Assembly (NCBI GenBank): GCA_965183875.1
Contig: CBCYMK010000028.1
Location: 1-64,000, forward strand
Origin: UBA6772 sp965183875
GTDB lineage: Bacteria; Bacteroidota; Bacteroidia; Flavobacteriales; UBA7430
Length of the DNA: 64,000 nt
Direction: 5' to 3'
Shown here: piece by piece, positions 17,737 through 27,300 of the stretch
Layout: every line of letters begins with the position of its first letter
Numbering within the stretch: position 1 is the stretch's first letter
Translations under genes and position numbers: made by a program
Notes under the pieces: model-generated
Databases searched by the model: none
What the model was told of the DNA's origin: nothing
The model's input: only the letters and a program-made list of their open reading frames with translations

Positions 17737-17768
17737 CAAAAAAAAGAGTCCCAAAAAGGGACTCTTTA
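17737..17768 (-). terminator. Terminator of the atpD-atpC operon
   Basis: AAAGAGTCCC and GGGACTCTTT form a 10-bp perfect stem with an AAAAA loop; on the minus strand it is followed by a run of T. It lies 20 bp after the atpC stop. Confidence 0.9.
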
Positions 17769-17787
17769 ATAATTGAGTTGCAAGAGC

Positions 17788-18024
17788 TTAGTCAGCTAAT
17801 ACAATGATTTTATTGTTTTGCATTTCGATAACACCTCCGCGAATCGTGAACGATTCGTTTTTGCCATTATCTAGAGATACTGTAATGTCACCAGCCGCTA
17901 AAGTTGAAATAATCGGCGCGTGATCATTTAAGATCTCGAAGCTACCATTAGTACCAGGAAGTTTTATAGAAAGAACTTCTCCAGTAAATAGTTGTGCGTC
18001 GGGTGTGATAATATCAACTAACAT
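17788..18024 (-). CDS. atpC: ATP synthase F1 epsilon subunit, short form
   Basis: 78 residues: only the N-terminal beta-sandwich (VDIITPDAQLFTGEV, LPGTNGSFEILNDHAPII, FTIRGGVIEMQNNKIIVLAD). The C-terminal two-helix domain present in longer epsilon subunits (about 130-140 residues), which inhibits ATP hydrolysis, is absent, and the stop is followed by a proper terminator, so this is not a frameshift. Short epsilon subunits are usual in Bacteroidota. It follows atpD by 10 bp; the remaining F0F1 genes lie elsewhere, a common arrangement in the phylum. Confidence 0.93.
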   Translation of the reverse strand: MLVDIITPDAQLFTGEVLSIKLPGTNGSFEILNDHAPIISTLAAGDITVSLDNGKNESFTIRGGVIEMQNNKIIVLAD

Positions 18025-18034
18025 CTGTAGTAGA

Positions 18035-19546
18035 TTAAGCTTTAGCTTCCGCTAAAATTTTAGCACCTTTTTCAATTGCTTCTTCAATATTACCTACAAG
18101 GTTAAAAGCAGCTTCTGGTAAGTGATCTAGTTCACCGTCAAGAATCATATTGAATCCTTTGATAGTGTCTTCGATGCTTACAAGAACTCCTGGAAGACCT
18201 GTAAATTGTTCAGCTACGTGGAAAGGTTGAGATAAGAAACGTTGTACACGACGAGCACGTAAAACAGCTTGTTTATCCTCTTCAGACAATTCGTCCATTC
18301 CTAAAATAGCGATAATATCTTGTAGCTCTTTATAACGTTGTAAAATTTCTTTTACATCTTGAGCACATTTATAGTGTTTGTCACCCAATACTTCTGGGTT
18401 CAAAATACGCGATGTAGAATCTAGTGGATCTACCGCTGGGTAAATACCTAATTCAGCAATCTTACGAGACAATACCGTTGTTGCATCCAAGTGAGCGAAG
18501 GTTGTCGCTGGAGCTGGATCGGTAAGGTCATCTGCAGGTACATATACCGCTTGTACAGAGGTAATAGAACCGTTTTTAGTAGAAGTAATACGTTCTTGCA
18601 TTACACCCATTTCAGTTGCCAATGTTGGTTGGTAACCTACGGCAGAAGGCATACGACCTAATAAGGCAGATACTTCAGAACCCGCTTGAGTGAAACGGAA
18701 AATATTATCGATAAAGAATAAGATATCACGACCAGCGCCATCTCCTTCACCATCACGGTAATATTCAGCAAGTGTTAATCCAGAAAGAGCTACACGAGCA
18801 CGTGCACCTGGAGATTCGTTCATTTGACCGAATACTAAAGTAGCTTGAGAATCGATTAATTCTTTGTGATCAACCTTCGTTAGATCCCAACCACCTTTTT
18901 CCATGTCTTCCTCAAAGGCTTTACCGTATTTGATAACTCCTGATTCGATCATCTCACGTAGTAAATCGTTCCCCTCACGAGTACGTTCACCTACACCAGC
19001 AAATACAGAAATACCATCGTGTCCTTTGGCAATATTGTTAATCAACTCCATAATCAGTACAGTTTTACCTACACCAGCACCACCGAAGAGACCAATTTTA
19101 CCACCTTTAGAGTATGGTTCAACCAAGTCAATTACTTTAATACCTGTAAGTAAAATTTCTGATGAAGTAGATAATTCTTCAAATTTAGGAGCGTCGCGGT
19201 GTATTGACCATCCGTTGGTTTTATCCAAAGGCTTGATACCGTCAATAGCATCCCCTACAACATTAAATAAACGACCTTTAATTTCTTCACCAACTGGCAT
19301 TAAGATTGGAGATCCAGAAGCAATAACTTCCATTCCTCTACTTAAACCATCTGTTGAATCCATTGAAATGGCACGAACTGTATCTTCTCCAATGTGCTGT
19401 TGACATTCAAGAATTACTTTGCTACCATTAGCTCTTGTAATCTCTAGAGCATCATAGATGTTAGGTAAGTCAGCTACACTACTATCGAACTTAATGTCGA
19501 CAACGGGTCCAATTACTTGGGCGATTTTTCCGATATTTTTTGACAT
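18035..19546 (-). CDS. atpD: ATP synthase F1 beta subunit
   Basis: 503 residues. The P-loop GGAGVGKT is at 155-162, then GVGERTREGNDL, LVFGQMNESPGARARV, ILFFIDNIFRFTQAGSEVSALLGRMPS (catalytic region) and HLDATTVLSRKIAELGIYPAVDPLDS. It is the catalytic subunit of the F-type ATPase on the inner face of the cytoplasmic membrane. The IFRFTQAG ending and DELSEEDKQAV are standard. Operon with atpC; a consensus -7 box lies upstream. Confidence 0.98.
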   Translation of the reverse strand: MSKNIGKIAQVIGPVVDIKFDSSVADLPNIYDALEITRANGSKVILECQQHIGEDTVRAISMDSTDGLSRGMEVIASGSPILMPVGEEIKGRLFNVVGDAIDGIKPLDKTNGWSIHRDAPKFEELSTSSEILLTGIKVIDLVEPYSKGGKIGLFGGAGVGKTVLIMELINNIAKGHDGISVFAGVGERTREGNDLLREMIESGVIKYGKAFEEDMEKGGWDLTKVDHKELIDSQATLVFGQMNESPGARARVALSGLTLAEYYRDGEGDGAGRDILFFIDNIFRFTQAGSEVSALLGRMPSAVGYQPTLATEMGVMQERITSTKNGSITSVQAVYVPADDLTDPAPATTFAHLDATTVLSRKIAELGIYPAVDPLDSTSRILNPEVLGDKHYKCAQDVKEILQRYKELQDIIAILGMDELSEEDKQAVLRARRVQRFLSQPFHVAEQFTGLPGVLVSIEDTIKGFNMILDGELDHLPEAAFNLVGNIEEAIEKGAKILAEAKA

Positions 19547-19592
19547 CGTAAAATATATTTTGTTGAAAATGAATATCCTCGTTTACAGGGTG

Positions 19593-19600
19593 CAAATTTA
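19593..19600 (-). promoter_or_regulatory. -7 box (TAAATTTG) for atpD-atpC
   Basis: The minus strand reads TAAATTTG, a full consensus match, 46 bp before the atpD ATG. No matching -33 box is visible. Confidence 0.5.
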
Positions 19601-19722
19601 CTGATTTTTATTTAATTAGATAATTGTAGACTCCTTTTTTATTTTGCTAATTTTGAAAGCGTTTATAAATAGTCTCTATAGGCCGTTTAATTCCTAGTAA
19701 TAATGTTGTTAGATTTAAGATT

Positions 19723-20640
19723 GTGAAAATATATCATAGCATAGAAGAGTTCGAAGGTGTAAAGAATGCTGTAGTTACTACAGGTACCTTCGACGGGGTG
19801 CATATTGGTCATTCTAAAATTATAGATCGCTTAAAAGAAATAGCGAAGTCTATTGATGGTGAGACGGTTTTATTAACCTTCTTCCCGCACCCTAGAATGG
19901 TTTTATTTTCAGATAATGATTTAAAACTCATCACTACGAAAAACGAAAAGATTGCTCTTTTAGAAGCTGCAGGGATAGATCATTTAATTATTCATCCCTT
20001 TTCAAGAGCGTTTTCACGCTTGTCTTCGGTAGAGTTTGTGCGCGATATTCTGGTAAATAAAATTCGTACTTCTAGACTTGTAATCGGTTATAATCATCAT
20101 TTTGGTAGAAATAGAGAGGGCAGCTTTGAGCATCTTAAAGAGTACGGCCCTATGTATGGTTTCCAAGTAGAAGAAATACATGCGCAAGATATAGATGCTA
20201 TTTCGGTAAGTTCTACAAAAATTAGAAAAGCCCTAGAGTCGGGTGATATAAAAACTGCACAAGATTATTTAACCCACGATTTTCATTTAAGTGGTTTTGT
20301 GGTTAAAGGAAATAATCTCGGAAACAAATTAGGTTTTCCCACTGCGAACCTGAAAATTGTAGACCCTCATAAGCTCATTCCTGCTAATGGAGTGTATTCG
20401 GTGAGTGTTTCGGTTCATGATAAGCACTATAAAGGAATGCTTAATATTGGGTTAAGGCCTACCGTAGATGGAGATGAAAAAACAATAGAAGTGCATATTT
20501 TAGATTTTTCCGAGGATATATACGGTGAAGAAATAACCTTAACTTTTGATACCTGGATTAGGCCGGAAAAGAAATTTGAAAGTTTAGAGGCTCTGAAGAT
20601 TCAATTGGAATTGGATAAACAATTTGTTTTAAGTATTTAA
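19723..20640 (+). CDS. ribF: Bifunctional riboflavin kinase/FAD synthetase
   Basis: 305 residues. The N-terminal FAD synthetase domain has VTTGTFDGVHIGHSKII (nucleotidyltransferase HIGH-like motif) and VIGYNHHFGRNREG, then ISVSSTKIRKAL. The C-terminal riboflavin kinase domain (about 183-305) has GNNLGNKLGFPTANL and NGVYSV. The product makes FMN and FAD in the cytoplasm. The start is GTG; no ATG or TTG in frame lies between it and the upstream stop region. It is divergent from atpD and followed after 1 bp by an LRR gene, so the two are likely co-transcribed. Confidence 0.95.
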   Translation: MKIYHSIEEFEGVKNAVVTTGTFDGVHIGHSKIIDRLKEIAKSIDGETVLLTFFPHPRMVLFSDNDLKLITTKNEKIALLEAAGIDHLIIHPFSRAFSRLSSVEFVRDILVNKIRTSRLVIGYNHHFGRNREGSFEHLKEYGPMYGFQVEEIHAQDIDAISVSSTKIRKALESGDIKTAQDYLTHDFHLSGFVVKGNNLGNKLGFPTANLKIVDPHKLIPANGVYSVSVSVHDKHYKGMLNIGLRPTVDGDEKTIEVHILDFSEDIYGEEITLTFDTWIRPEKKFESLEALKIQLELDKQFVLSI

Positions 20641-20641
20641 G

Positions 20642-21133
20642 ATGAGGTTTCTGCTCCTTCTTCTTTTTCCATTCTCCTTATTGGCACAAAAAGGGGTTGT
20701 TTACAAAGACTTGGAAGCAGCTTTAGTAAGTCCATTGGAGGTTTATCACTTAGAATTAAAGCGCAAAGGTTTTACTGATTTCCCTAAAGAAATCTACGCA
20801 TTTTCAAATTTACAAAGCTTAGATTTAAGCAAAAATAAGCTGCATTCATTTCCCGATTCACTCCACCTTCTCGCAAATTTGAGAGTCCTTAAGCTGAGTA
20901 GGAATAAAATTGAAGTCATCCCTGAAGCTATTTTTGAGCTAGAAAACTTAGTGGAGTTAGATGTTTGGGATAATTATATTAATGAGTTACCCGAATCTAT
21001 TAGGGACTTGAAAAAGCTAATGCTATTGGATATTCGTGGTGTTGCTTTGTCAAATGAAAAGTACAAGCGCTATTCATTGCTATTTAATGAGGTAGAGCTA
21101 CTCATGAGTGAACCCTGCGATTGTCAAGAATAA
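20642..21133 (+). CDS. Small secreted leucine-rich repeat protein
   Basis: 163 residues with signal peptide MRFLLLLLFPFSLLAQ. At least four LRR units of about 23 residues lie at about 40-135: NLQSLDLSKNKLHSFPDSL, NLRVLKLSRNKIEVIPEAI and NLVELDVWDNYINELPESI, matching the bacterial/plant-intracellular LxxLPxx type. The end has two cysteines (PCDCQE). LRRs bind proteins, but the partner is unknown. It begins 1 bp after ribF; I see no functional link. Confidence 0.8.
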   Translation: MRFLLLLLFPFSLLAQKGVVYKDLEAALVSPLEVYHLELKRKGFTDFPKEIYAFSNLQSLDLSKNKLHSFPDSLHLLANLRVLKLSRNKIEVIPEAIFELENLVELDVWDNYINELPESIRDLKKLMLLDIRGVALSNEKYKRYSLLFNEVELLMSEPCDCQE

Positions 21134-21212
21134 TTTCTTTACTCAGTTTTTAGCATTACATAAGTCAAAATCATTTCTCCAATTTCTTCGTGATAGATTT
21201 TAAACTCCTTTC

Positions 21213-21740
21213 CTAAATAGTTAGCAGTAGTTGTCCTTCTAGTTTAATATCGTCTCGATAATTGAGATTTTCATCTCCTATATATTTAAGAATTGATTCT
21301 TTAGCTCCCCATAATTTACAAGCTTGAGCTGTATTTGGGTTTTGTTGAAAAGCAATGTTCTCTTTTTCAGATAGTATTCTAGAGATTAAGCGAAGCATCT
21401 TTTCTTGGGGTTTTTCAATATCTATTCCGATTTCAGAAGCACCCAAAGCGATGGCTATATAATTATTGCTGTGAGAAATAGAAAGGTGTTTGGATTCTTT
21501 AATAAAAGGTTTTCCCGATTTGTGGTGTTCTAATATGAGCTTCTCCGAAAAGAGATTTTTTAAGGCTATTCTACAGGCTAAAAACTCACGCTTTCTTTTT
21601 TCGTGTTTTAAGTCTTCAAACGCTAATGCCTCCTTATTAGAAAGGTTTACTGTATTTAGTAATTGTGCAGATGTCGAAAACACCTCCCATATATATAGGT
21701 GGCTATCTTCTTTTATTTTTTTGTAAAATACTTGTCTCAT
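21213..21740 (-). CDS. 4'-phosphopantetheinyl transferase superfamily protein
   Basis: 175 residues. The magnesium-binding motif is EIGIDIEKP near residue 103-111 and the second motif is KLWGAKESILKY near 143-154, the W-(K)E-x-x-K signature of Sfp-type transferases. The N-terminal ASTCR-like segment reads KHEKRKREFLACRIALKNL. It would attach the phosphopantetheine arm from CoA to a carrier protein. It is shorter than Sfp (about 224) and longer than AcpS (about 120). Convergent with the LRR gene; its target carrier is not encoded here. Confidence 0.85.
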   Translation of the reverse strand: MRQVFYKKIKEDSHLYIWEVFSTSAQLLNTVNLSNKEALAFEDLKHEKRKREFLACRIALKNLFSEKLILEHHKSGKPFIKESKHLSISHSNNYIAIALGASEIGIDIEKPQEKMLRLISRILSEKENIAFQQNPNTAQACKLWGAKESILKYIGDENLNYRDDIKLEGQLLLTI

Positions 21741-21748
21741 CTAGCTGG

Positions 21749-21756
21749 TAAATATA
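21749..21756 (-). promoter_or_regulatory. -7-like box (TATATTTA) for the phosphopantetheinyl transferase
   Basis: The minus strand reads TATATTTA, one mismatch to TAnnTTTG, 8 bp before the ATG; a short leader would result. Confidence 0.3.
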
Positions 21757-21851
21757 GACATCTAAATATAAGTGCTTTGAAAAATGGAATTTAAATGAAG
21801 GCTCGTAATCGGTTGCTTATTCTGAGCGTTCAGGAATTACTAGTCAATCCA

Positions 21852-21865
21852 GATTGCTATCGGGA
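21852..21865. repeat. Dispersed repeat GATTGCTATCGGGA
   Basis: The same core appears inverted at 37517-37534 (TCCCTATAGCAATCGGGA). Palindromes of this kind are frequent in Bacteroidota spacers. Confidence 0.5.
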
Positions 21866-21986
21866 AGTCTTGCTCTAAATAATCATTTAATGGCTATGAT
21901 AGAGGGTTTTAGATTTCTTTTAAACGATTAATTAATCATTAACGATTAAGCATTCTTAAATTTCAAATTCTCAAATTGATTTATTG

Positions 21987-21994
21987 TATCTTTG
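21987..21994 (+). promoter_or_regulatory. -7 box (TATCTTTG) for ahcY
   Basis: TATCTTTG is a full match to the consensus, 32 bp before the ahcY ATG. The -33 region is AT-rich without a clear TTTG. Confidence 0.5.
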
Positions 21995-22026
21995 CACTTT
22001 AAATTTTATTAAAACATTACGAAACT

Positions 22027-23328
22027 ATGAGTGCAGTTAATTACAAGGTTAAAGACATTTCTTTAGCAGACTGGGGAAGAAAGGAAATTCGTTTGGCAGA
22101 GGCAGAAATGCCAGGTTTAATGTCTATTCGTGAAGAGTATGCTGAGGCACAACCTTTAAAGGGAGCGCGTATTGCAGGTTGTTTACATATGACTATCCAA
22201 ACGGCTGTTTTAATTGAAACTCTTGTTGCTTTAGGTGCAGATGTTACTTGGTCTTCGTGTAATATATTTTCTACTCAAGATCACGCTGCAGCAGCAATTG
22301 CTGTAACTGGAGTTCCTGTTTTTGCTTGGAAAGGCATGAACGATGAGGAATTTGACTGGTGTATAGAGCAGACTTTAAGTTCTTTTAAAGACGGTAAGTC
22401 TTTAAACCTAATCTTAGACGACGGTGGAGATTTAACCAATATGGTATTTGATCGATTCCCAGAATTAGTTGCAGATATTAAAGGTTTGTCTGAAGAAACT
22501 ACTACTGGTGTACACCGTTTATACGATAGAGAAAAGAACGGTACTTTAGTTATGCCTGCTATAAATGTTAACGACTCGGTTACAAAATCGAAGTTCGATA
22601 ATAAATATGGTTGTCGAGAGTCTTTGGTAGATGGTATTCGTAGAGCTACCGACGTAATGATTGCTGGTAAGGTTGCTGTTGTAGCGGGTTACGGTGATGT
22701 AGGTAAGGGGTCTGCACAGTCTTTACAGGCAGCAGGTGCTCGTGTAATAGTTACAGAAATTGATCCTATTTGTGCGCTTCAAGCTGCTATGGAAGGTTTT
22801 GAAGTTAAGAAAATGAACGATGCCGTTAAAGAGGCTGATATAGTTGTAACCACTACAGGTAATAAAGATATTATCGTTGGTCGTCATTTCGAGAGTATGA
22901 AAGACAAAGCTATTGTATGTAATATCGGTCACTTTGATAATGAGATTGATGTTTCTTGGTTAAACAATAACCACGGTGCTTCAAAAATAGAGATCAAACC
23001 TCAGGTAGATCAGTATACCATAGCAGGGAAAGATATTATTTTATTGGCTGAAGGTAGATTGGTGAATTTAGGTTGTGCTACAGGACACCCTTCTTTTGTA
23101 ATGTCTAATTCTTTTGCAAACCAAACTCTTGCTCAGTTAGAGCTGTGGTTAGATGCTGATAAGTACGAAAACAAAGTATATACCTTGCCTAAACACTTAG
23201 ATGAAAAAGTGGCTCGCTTACACTTGGCTAAATTAGGTGTAGACCTAGAGGTTCTTAGCGATGACCAAGCAGATTATATTAGTGTTCCTGTAGGAGGACC
23301 ATATAAGCCAGAATACTACCGCTATTAG
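22027..23328 (+). CDS. ahcY: Adenosylhomocysteinase
   Basis: 433 residues, normal for SAH hydrolase. ARIAGCLHMTIQTAVLIETL, SCNIFSTQDHAAAAI, NVNDSVTKSKFDNKYGCRESL and the NAD motif VVAGYGDVGKGSAQSL are signature segments; the C terminus ends PVGGPYKPEYYRY, where Lys and Tyr reach into the neighbouring subunit's NAD site. It splits S-adenosylhomocysteine into adenosine and homocysteine, relieving inhibition of methyltransferases. It is a single-gene unit with its own promoter box and terminator. Confidence 0.98.
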   Translation: MSAVNYKVKDISLADWGRKEIRLAEAEMPGLMSIREEYAEAQPLKGARIAGCLHMTIQTAVLIETLVALGADVTWSSCNIFSTQDHAAAAIAVTGVPVFAWKGMNDEEFDWCIEQTLSSFKDGKSLNLILDDGGDLTNMVFDRFPELVADIKGLSEETTTGVHRLYDREKNGTLVMPAINVNDSVTKSKFDNKYGCRESLVDGIRRATDVMIAGKVAVVAGYGDVGKGSAQSLQAAGARVIVTEIDPICALQAAMEGFEVKKMNDAVKEADIVVTTTGNKDIIVGRHFESMKDKAIVCNIGHFDNEIDVSWLNNNHGASKIEIKPQVDQYTIAGKDIILLAEGRLVNLGCATGHPSFVMSNSFANQTLAQLELWLDADKYENKVYTLPKHLDEKVARLHLAKLGVDLEVLSDDQADYISVPVGGPYKPEYYRY

Positions 23329-23373
23329 TAAAGTACAGAATTTAGAAGCTAGTCTTCTATGTTTAGATAGAAC

Positions 23374-23401
23374 AAAAAAATCGCCTTCGGGCGATTTTTT
23401 T
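23374..23401 (+). terminator. Terminator of ahcY with TTCG loop
   Basis: AAAAAAATCGCC and GGCGATTTTTTT enclose a TTCG tetraloop, an unusually stable hairpin, about 45 bp after the ahcY stop. Confidence 0.92.
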
Positions 23402-23728
23402 GGTTTAGAATATTTTTTTTGGAAAATTGTGAACGGTGATTAGTTAGTGGGGAGTAATAGTATACACTTATTGTTTTCTCTGTGAATCTCCTTTACACTG
23501 TGTATCCTTGTGTTATTTTTTAGTAAAACGTGAATGTGAAACGGTAGCGTGTTTTTTTTCAGTACAGAGATTATCTGCTTCCATTAAGTTGTAGCTTTTC
23601 GAGAAGTCTCATTGGGCAATTGGTATTGTTTGTCAGGCTGATTTACCTACCGCTAGGTAGGGGTACTCGAAGCCTACTCAGTAATCATCTAACAATTATT
23701 TTTCCCATACAACAATCATCAAATCATT
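23402..23728. other. Spacer without a gene, holding repeat remnants
   Basis: About 330 bp between the ahcY terminator and the convergent lipoprotein gene. It shows a CTCTGTG-rich stretch near 23475-23515 and the repeat at 23629-23674. I see no ORF with coding character, tRNA or conserved RNA. Confidence 0.6.
23629..23674. repeat. Dispersed repeat remnant with CCTACCGCTAGGTAGG hairpin
   Basis: TTTGTCAGGCTGA is followed by an inverted repeat CCTACC-GCTA-GGTAGG and then CTCGAAGCC. It resembles the 7875-7901 element (CCTGAGCCTGTCGAAG) interrupted by an inserted palindrome. Confidence 0.5.
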
Positions 23729-24145
23729 TTAATTGTATATCCTAAGCTTTACACCATCAAAGCTTGTTTTGTATCTGTGTAAGGCGTAATTGGCCGGGCC
23801 ATTCGTTACAGCTCCATCAAAAATAAAGTACTCAGAGTCGCAGCAATGGCAGGCAAGCATATTCAGCTCATCTGTATTAATATATACCTGTTCACAGGTA
23901 TTTAATGGGTCATTAGTACAGGCTCTGTCGTAGGCAATATAATTGTCGAAATAATCATGGAAAATTAATATTCCGTTAATGCCTCCATCTATATAAGTAG
24001 TACCTCCAGGAAAGTGTAAACCATTAAATTCGACATTATTGGGGTATAAATACGTGTTTACGTATGCGTCAGGGAATTCATATTTGTCTTTATCGCAGCT
24101 ATAAAACTGTAATAGAACTATGCTTAATAGAAGTATTCGTCTCAT
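23729..24145 (-). CDS. Lipoprotein with degenerate Rieske-like fold
   Basis: 138 residues. The lipoprotein signal is MRRILLLSIVLLQFYSC (Cys17). The C-terminal half reads ACHCCDSEYFIFDGAVTNGPA and then LHRYKTSFDGVKLRIYN, which strongly resembles the second cluster-binding loop and end of Rieske proteins (CPCHGSxFD...GxVxxGPAxxPLxxY). In the first loop the usual CxH is CTN (ACTNDPLNTC), and in the second the spacing of Cys and His differs, so a normal 2Fe-2S cluster is unlikely. The fold call is by eye. It stands alone, convergent to ahcY, divergent from the TonB operon. Confidence 0.6.
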   Translation of the reverse strand: MRRILLLSIVLLQFYSCDKDKYEFPDAYVNTYLYPNNVEFNGLHFPGGTTYIDGGINGILIFHDYFDNYIAYDRACTNDPLNTCEQVYINTDELNMLACHCCDSEYFIFDGAVTNGPANYALHRYKTSFDGVKLRIYN

Positions 24146-24236
24146 ACAAATAGTTGATATTGAGGATTATTTCTTTGTGTTTATGCAAAAAAACAATAAA
24201 GAATTGTAGTACAACGAGTATTACTTGCGAAAAGTA

Positions 24237-24268
24237 TTTGAATAGCATTTTAAATAGTTCTATATTTA
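24237..24268 (+). promoter_or_regulatory. Promoter of the TonB receptor operon
   Basis: TTTG at 24237-24240 and TATATTTA at 24261-24268 are separated by 20 bp, the usual spacing of Bacteroidota sigma-factor elements. The ATG follows at 24311, leaving a leader of about 35 bp. Confidence 0.55.
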
Positions 24269-24310
24269 CCAGATTGAAAAAAAAATCTAGGCAAACTAAA
24301 AGATAAGTTT

Positions 24311-27300
24311 ATGCTGCGAAAATTACTAGCTGTGATTGCCTTGCTCGGGATATCAAATTATTCTATAGCACAGTCGCAATCAGGTACCTTAAAAGGTACA
24401 ATCACAGAGTTTGATACAGGAGAGTCTGTACCAATGGCAAATATTGTGATAGAATTAAATGGAACCGTTATCGATGGGGCTGTTGCTGATTTTGATGGTC
24501 AGTATACTATTAAGCCAATAGATCCAGGAAGATATACGGTAAAAGTGTCGTTTATTGGTTTCGCAACCAAAGAAATAAGCGATGTTCTTGTTTCTTCTAG
24601 CAAAATTACATTTATCAACGCGGCTCTAAAAGTAGAGTCTGATGTTTTGGGAACTGTAGAATTAGTTGAATATGTGGTACCACTTATCGATCCTGATAAA
24701 ACCGGTACTACCTTAACTAAGGAAGCAATTACCGCTTTACCAACCCGTGATGTTCAGTCGGTGGCTGCACAAACTGCAGGTATCTTCCAAGAAGATGAAG
24801 GGGGAGCATTAAATGTTCGTGGTGCACGATCGGATGCAACTTTCTTCTATATTGATGGGGTTAAAGTAAGAGCATCTAATAAATTACCGCAATCTTCTAT
24901 TGAACAAATGACTGTAATTACAGGTGGTTTACCTGCTTCTTATGGTGATGCAATGGGTGGGGTAATTAGTATTACTACACGAGGGCCTTCCAACGAATTC
25001 TTTGGTGGAGTGGAAGCGGTAACTTCTAGTGTTCTCGACCCATACGGTTACAATTTATTAGGATTTAACCTTTCGGGGCCTTTAAAGAAAAAAGACGGGA
25101 ATTCTATTCTTGGTTTCTTCTTGTCTGGGGAATACGAAAACGTGAAAGATGAAGATCCTTCTGCTGTAGGTATGTATAAGGTGAAGGACGATGTAATGGA
25201 CGACTTACACGAAACGCCATTATTATTTAGTTATAACCTAGGTGAGGTAGAAGCTTTAAGAGCTTCTGAGTTTATTACCATGGATGATTTAGAGCATATT
25301 GATGCCAAGCAAAATGTTGGTAAGCAAAGTGCTCGTATCCAAGGGAAAATTGACTTTAAACCATCTAAGAATACAAATATTACCATTGGTGGTAACTATT
25401 CGTACTCTAAAAATAGAGGCTATATCTATACTTATAGTTTATTCAATCCTGAGAATAACCCAGAAACGATTAAAAACTCATGGAGAGTTTATACTCGTTT
25501 ACAACAAAGTTTTGGTGCTACAGACGATGAACAATCTTCTTCTACTTTAAAGAATGCTTTCTTTACTTTACAAGCCGATTATTCTCAAGACTCCCAAACA
25601 ACACAAGATTCTGACCACAAAGACAATTTATTTGACTACGGTTATATAGGTAAGTTTACTCCAGAAAGAAGTCTTGAGTATAATACGCCATGGGACCCTA
25701 CAGACAGTTTAAATGTTATGTGGGAAACTGCAAATGGAATGATTGATACTGTTGTTGAAGTGGGTGGTTGGTATTACGACGCTGACTTAGACCAAAATGT
25801 ACCGTTCTATAATTTTGCAGAACAAACAAATGTGGTTAATAATATCGCATTTGAGGGAGCTAACTATAACCCTTATGCTACTACTTATACACAGTCGTAT
25901 TTCGATTTCTTAGGAAATGAAGGGATTACTAGCTTGGCACAAGTAAGTGGTATTGGTGCTGCTGTAAATGGTGATCGTACTGAAGATGTTTATTCTATAT
26001 GGTATAATACCGGTAGAGAGTATAATGGATATAATAAGTACAAGGACTCACAGTTCCGTTTTACAGGTTCTGCTTCTGCCGATATTAACGACCACGCACT
26101 ACAGTTTGGTTTCGAATACGAGCAAAGAGACGATAGATACTACGGAATAAGCCCTGTAGGTCTTTGGACTTTAGCACAACAACAAGTAAATAAATACATC
26201 GGTTTTGAGGAAGGTTCTTATGAGTTCCTTAACGATCGTGGTTCTTTAGTTGGACAACAAAATATTTACAACTATAATGAAATGACCAGTTTTGCAACTA
26301 AATTTAGAGATGCTCATGAAATTGGTTATGACCAAATTGTAGATATTCATACTTATATACCTGCAGACTTCGACATTTCTATGTTTAGTTCTGATGAGTT
26401 ACTTACTACTAACCCTAATTCATCTTACGGTTCTTGGTATGGTTACGATAGAGAAGGTGTTAAATTAGAAGGTGTGCAACCTGGAATGAAAGAGTTCCTT
26501 ACCGACAAAGATGAAAACGGAGAATACAAACGTGAAATGGGTGCTTTCCAACCTATTTATGTTGCGGGTTATATACAAGATAAATTTGCCTTTGAAGATT
26601 TAATTTTCAACATTGGTGTTCGTGTAGATAGATACGATGCTAACCAAGAGGTGTTAAAAGATAAGTATTCTGTATTCGAAGTTCTTACTGCTGGCGAAGT
26701 TAGTACGCTTGGTTCTCACCCATCTAATATTGGTGACGATTACGTAGTATACGTTAACGATAAGACAAATGCATCTTATATTACTGGGTATAGAAGTGGA
26801 GATAACTGGTTTAATGCTGAAGGTTTGCCAATTACGGATCCTGGTGTGTTAGATGTTTCTACAGGTGTTATTCCTATGTTGGCTGACCCATCTGCTTCTG
26901 CAGAAGGTGCAGACCCACTGAATGCAGGTTTAAGTGCTGATGCCTTTGAAGATTATACGCCACAGGTATCTTTTATGCCTCGTATTTCTTTCAACTTCCC
27001 TATTTCTGATGAAGCGATATTTTATGCGCACTACGATGTGTTAACACAACGTCCTAGTAGAAACAGAATGGATCCAACAGATTACTTATTCTTAGCTCAT
27101 AAAACAGCAAGTACAATTAATAACCCTAATCTGAAGCCACAACGTACTACAGATTACGAACTTGGATTTAAACAAACACTTTCTTCTAGTTCTGCACTTT
27201 CTATCTCTGCTTTCTATAGAGAAATGAGAGATATGATACAGTATACTAGAATTGCTTTTGCATACCCTAGAGAGTATTTTACTTTTGGTAACCTCGATTT

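Noticed and set aside
18903..19403. 166-codon open frame on the plus strand opposite atpD
   Set aside because: It is antisense to a certain atpD and rich in serine and proline, as expected from the complement of a coding frame; no signal, domain or upstream box.
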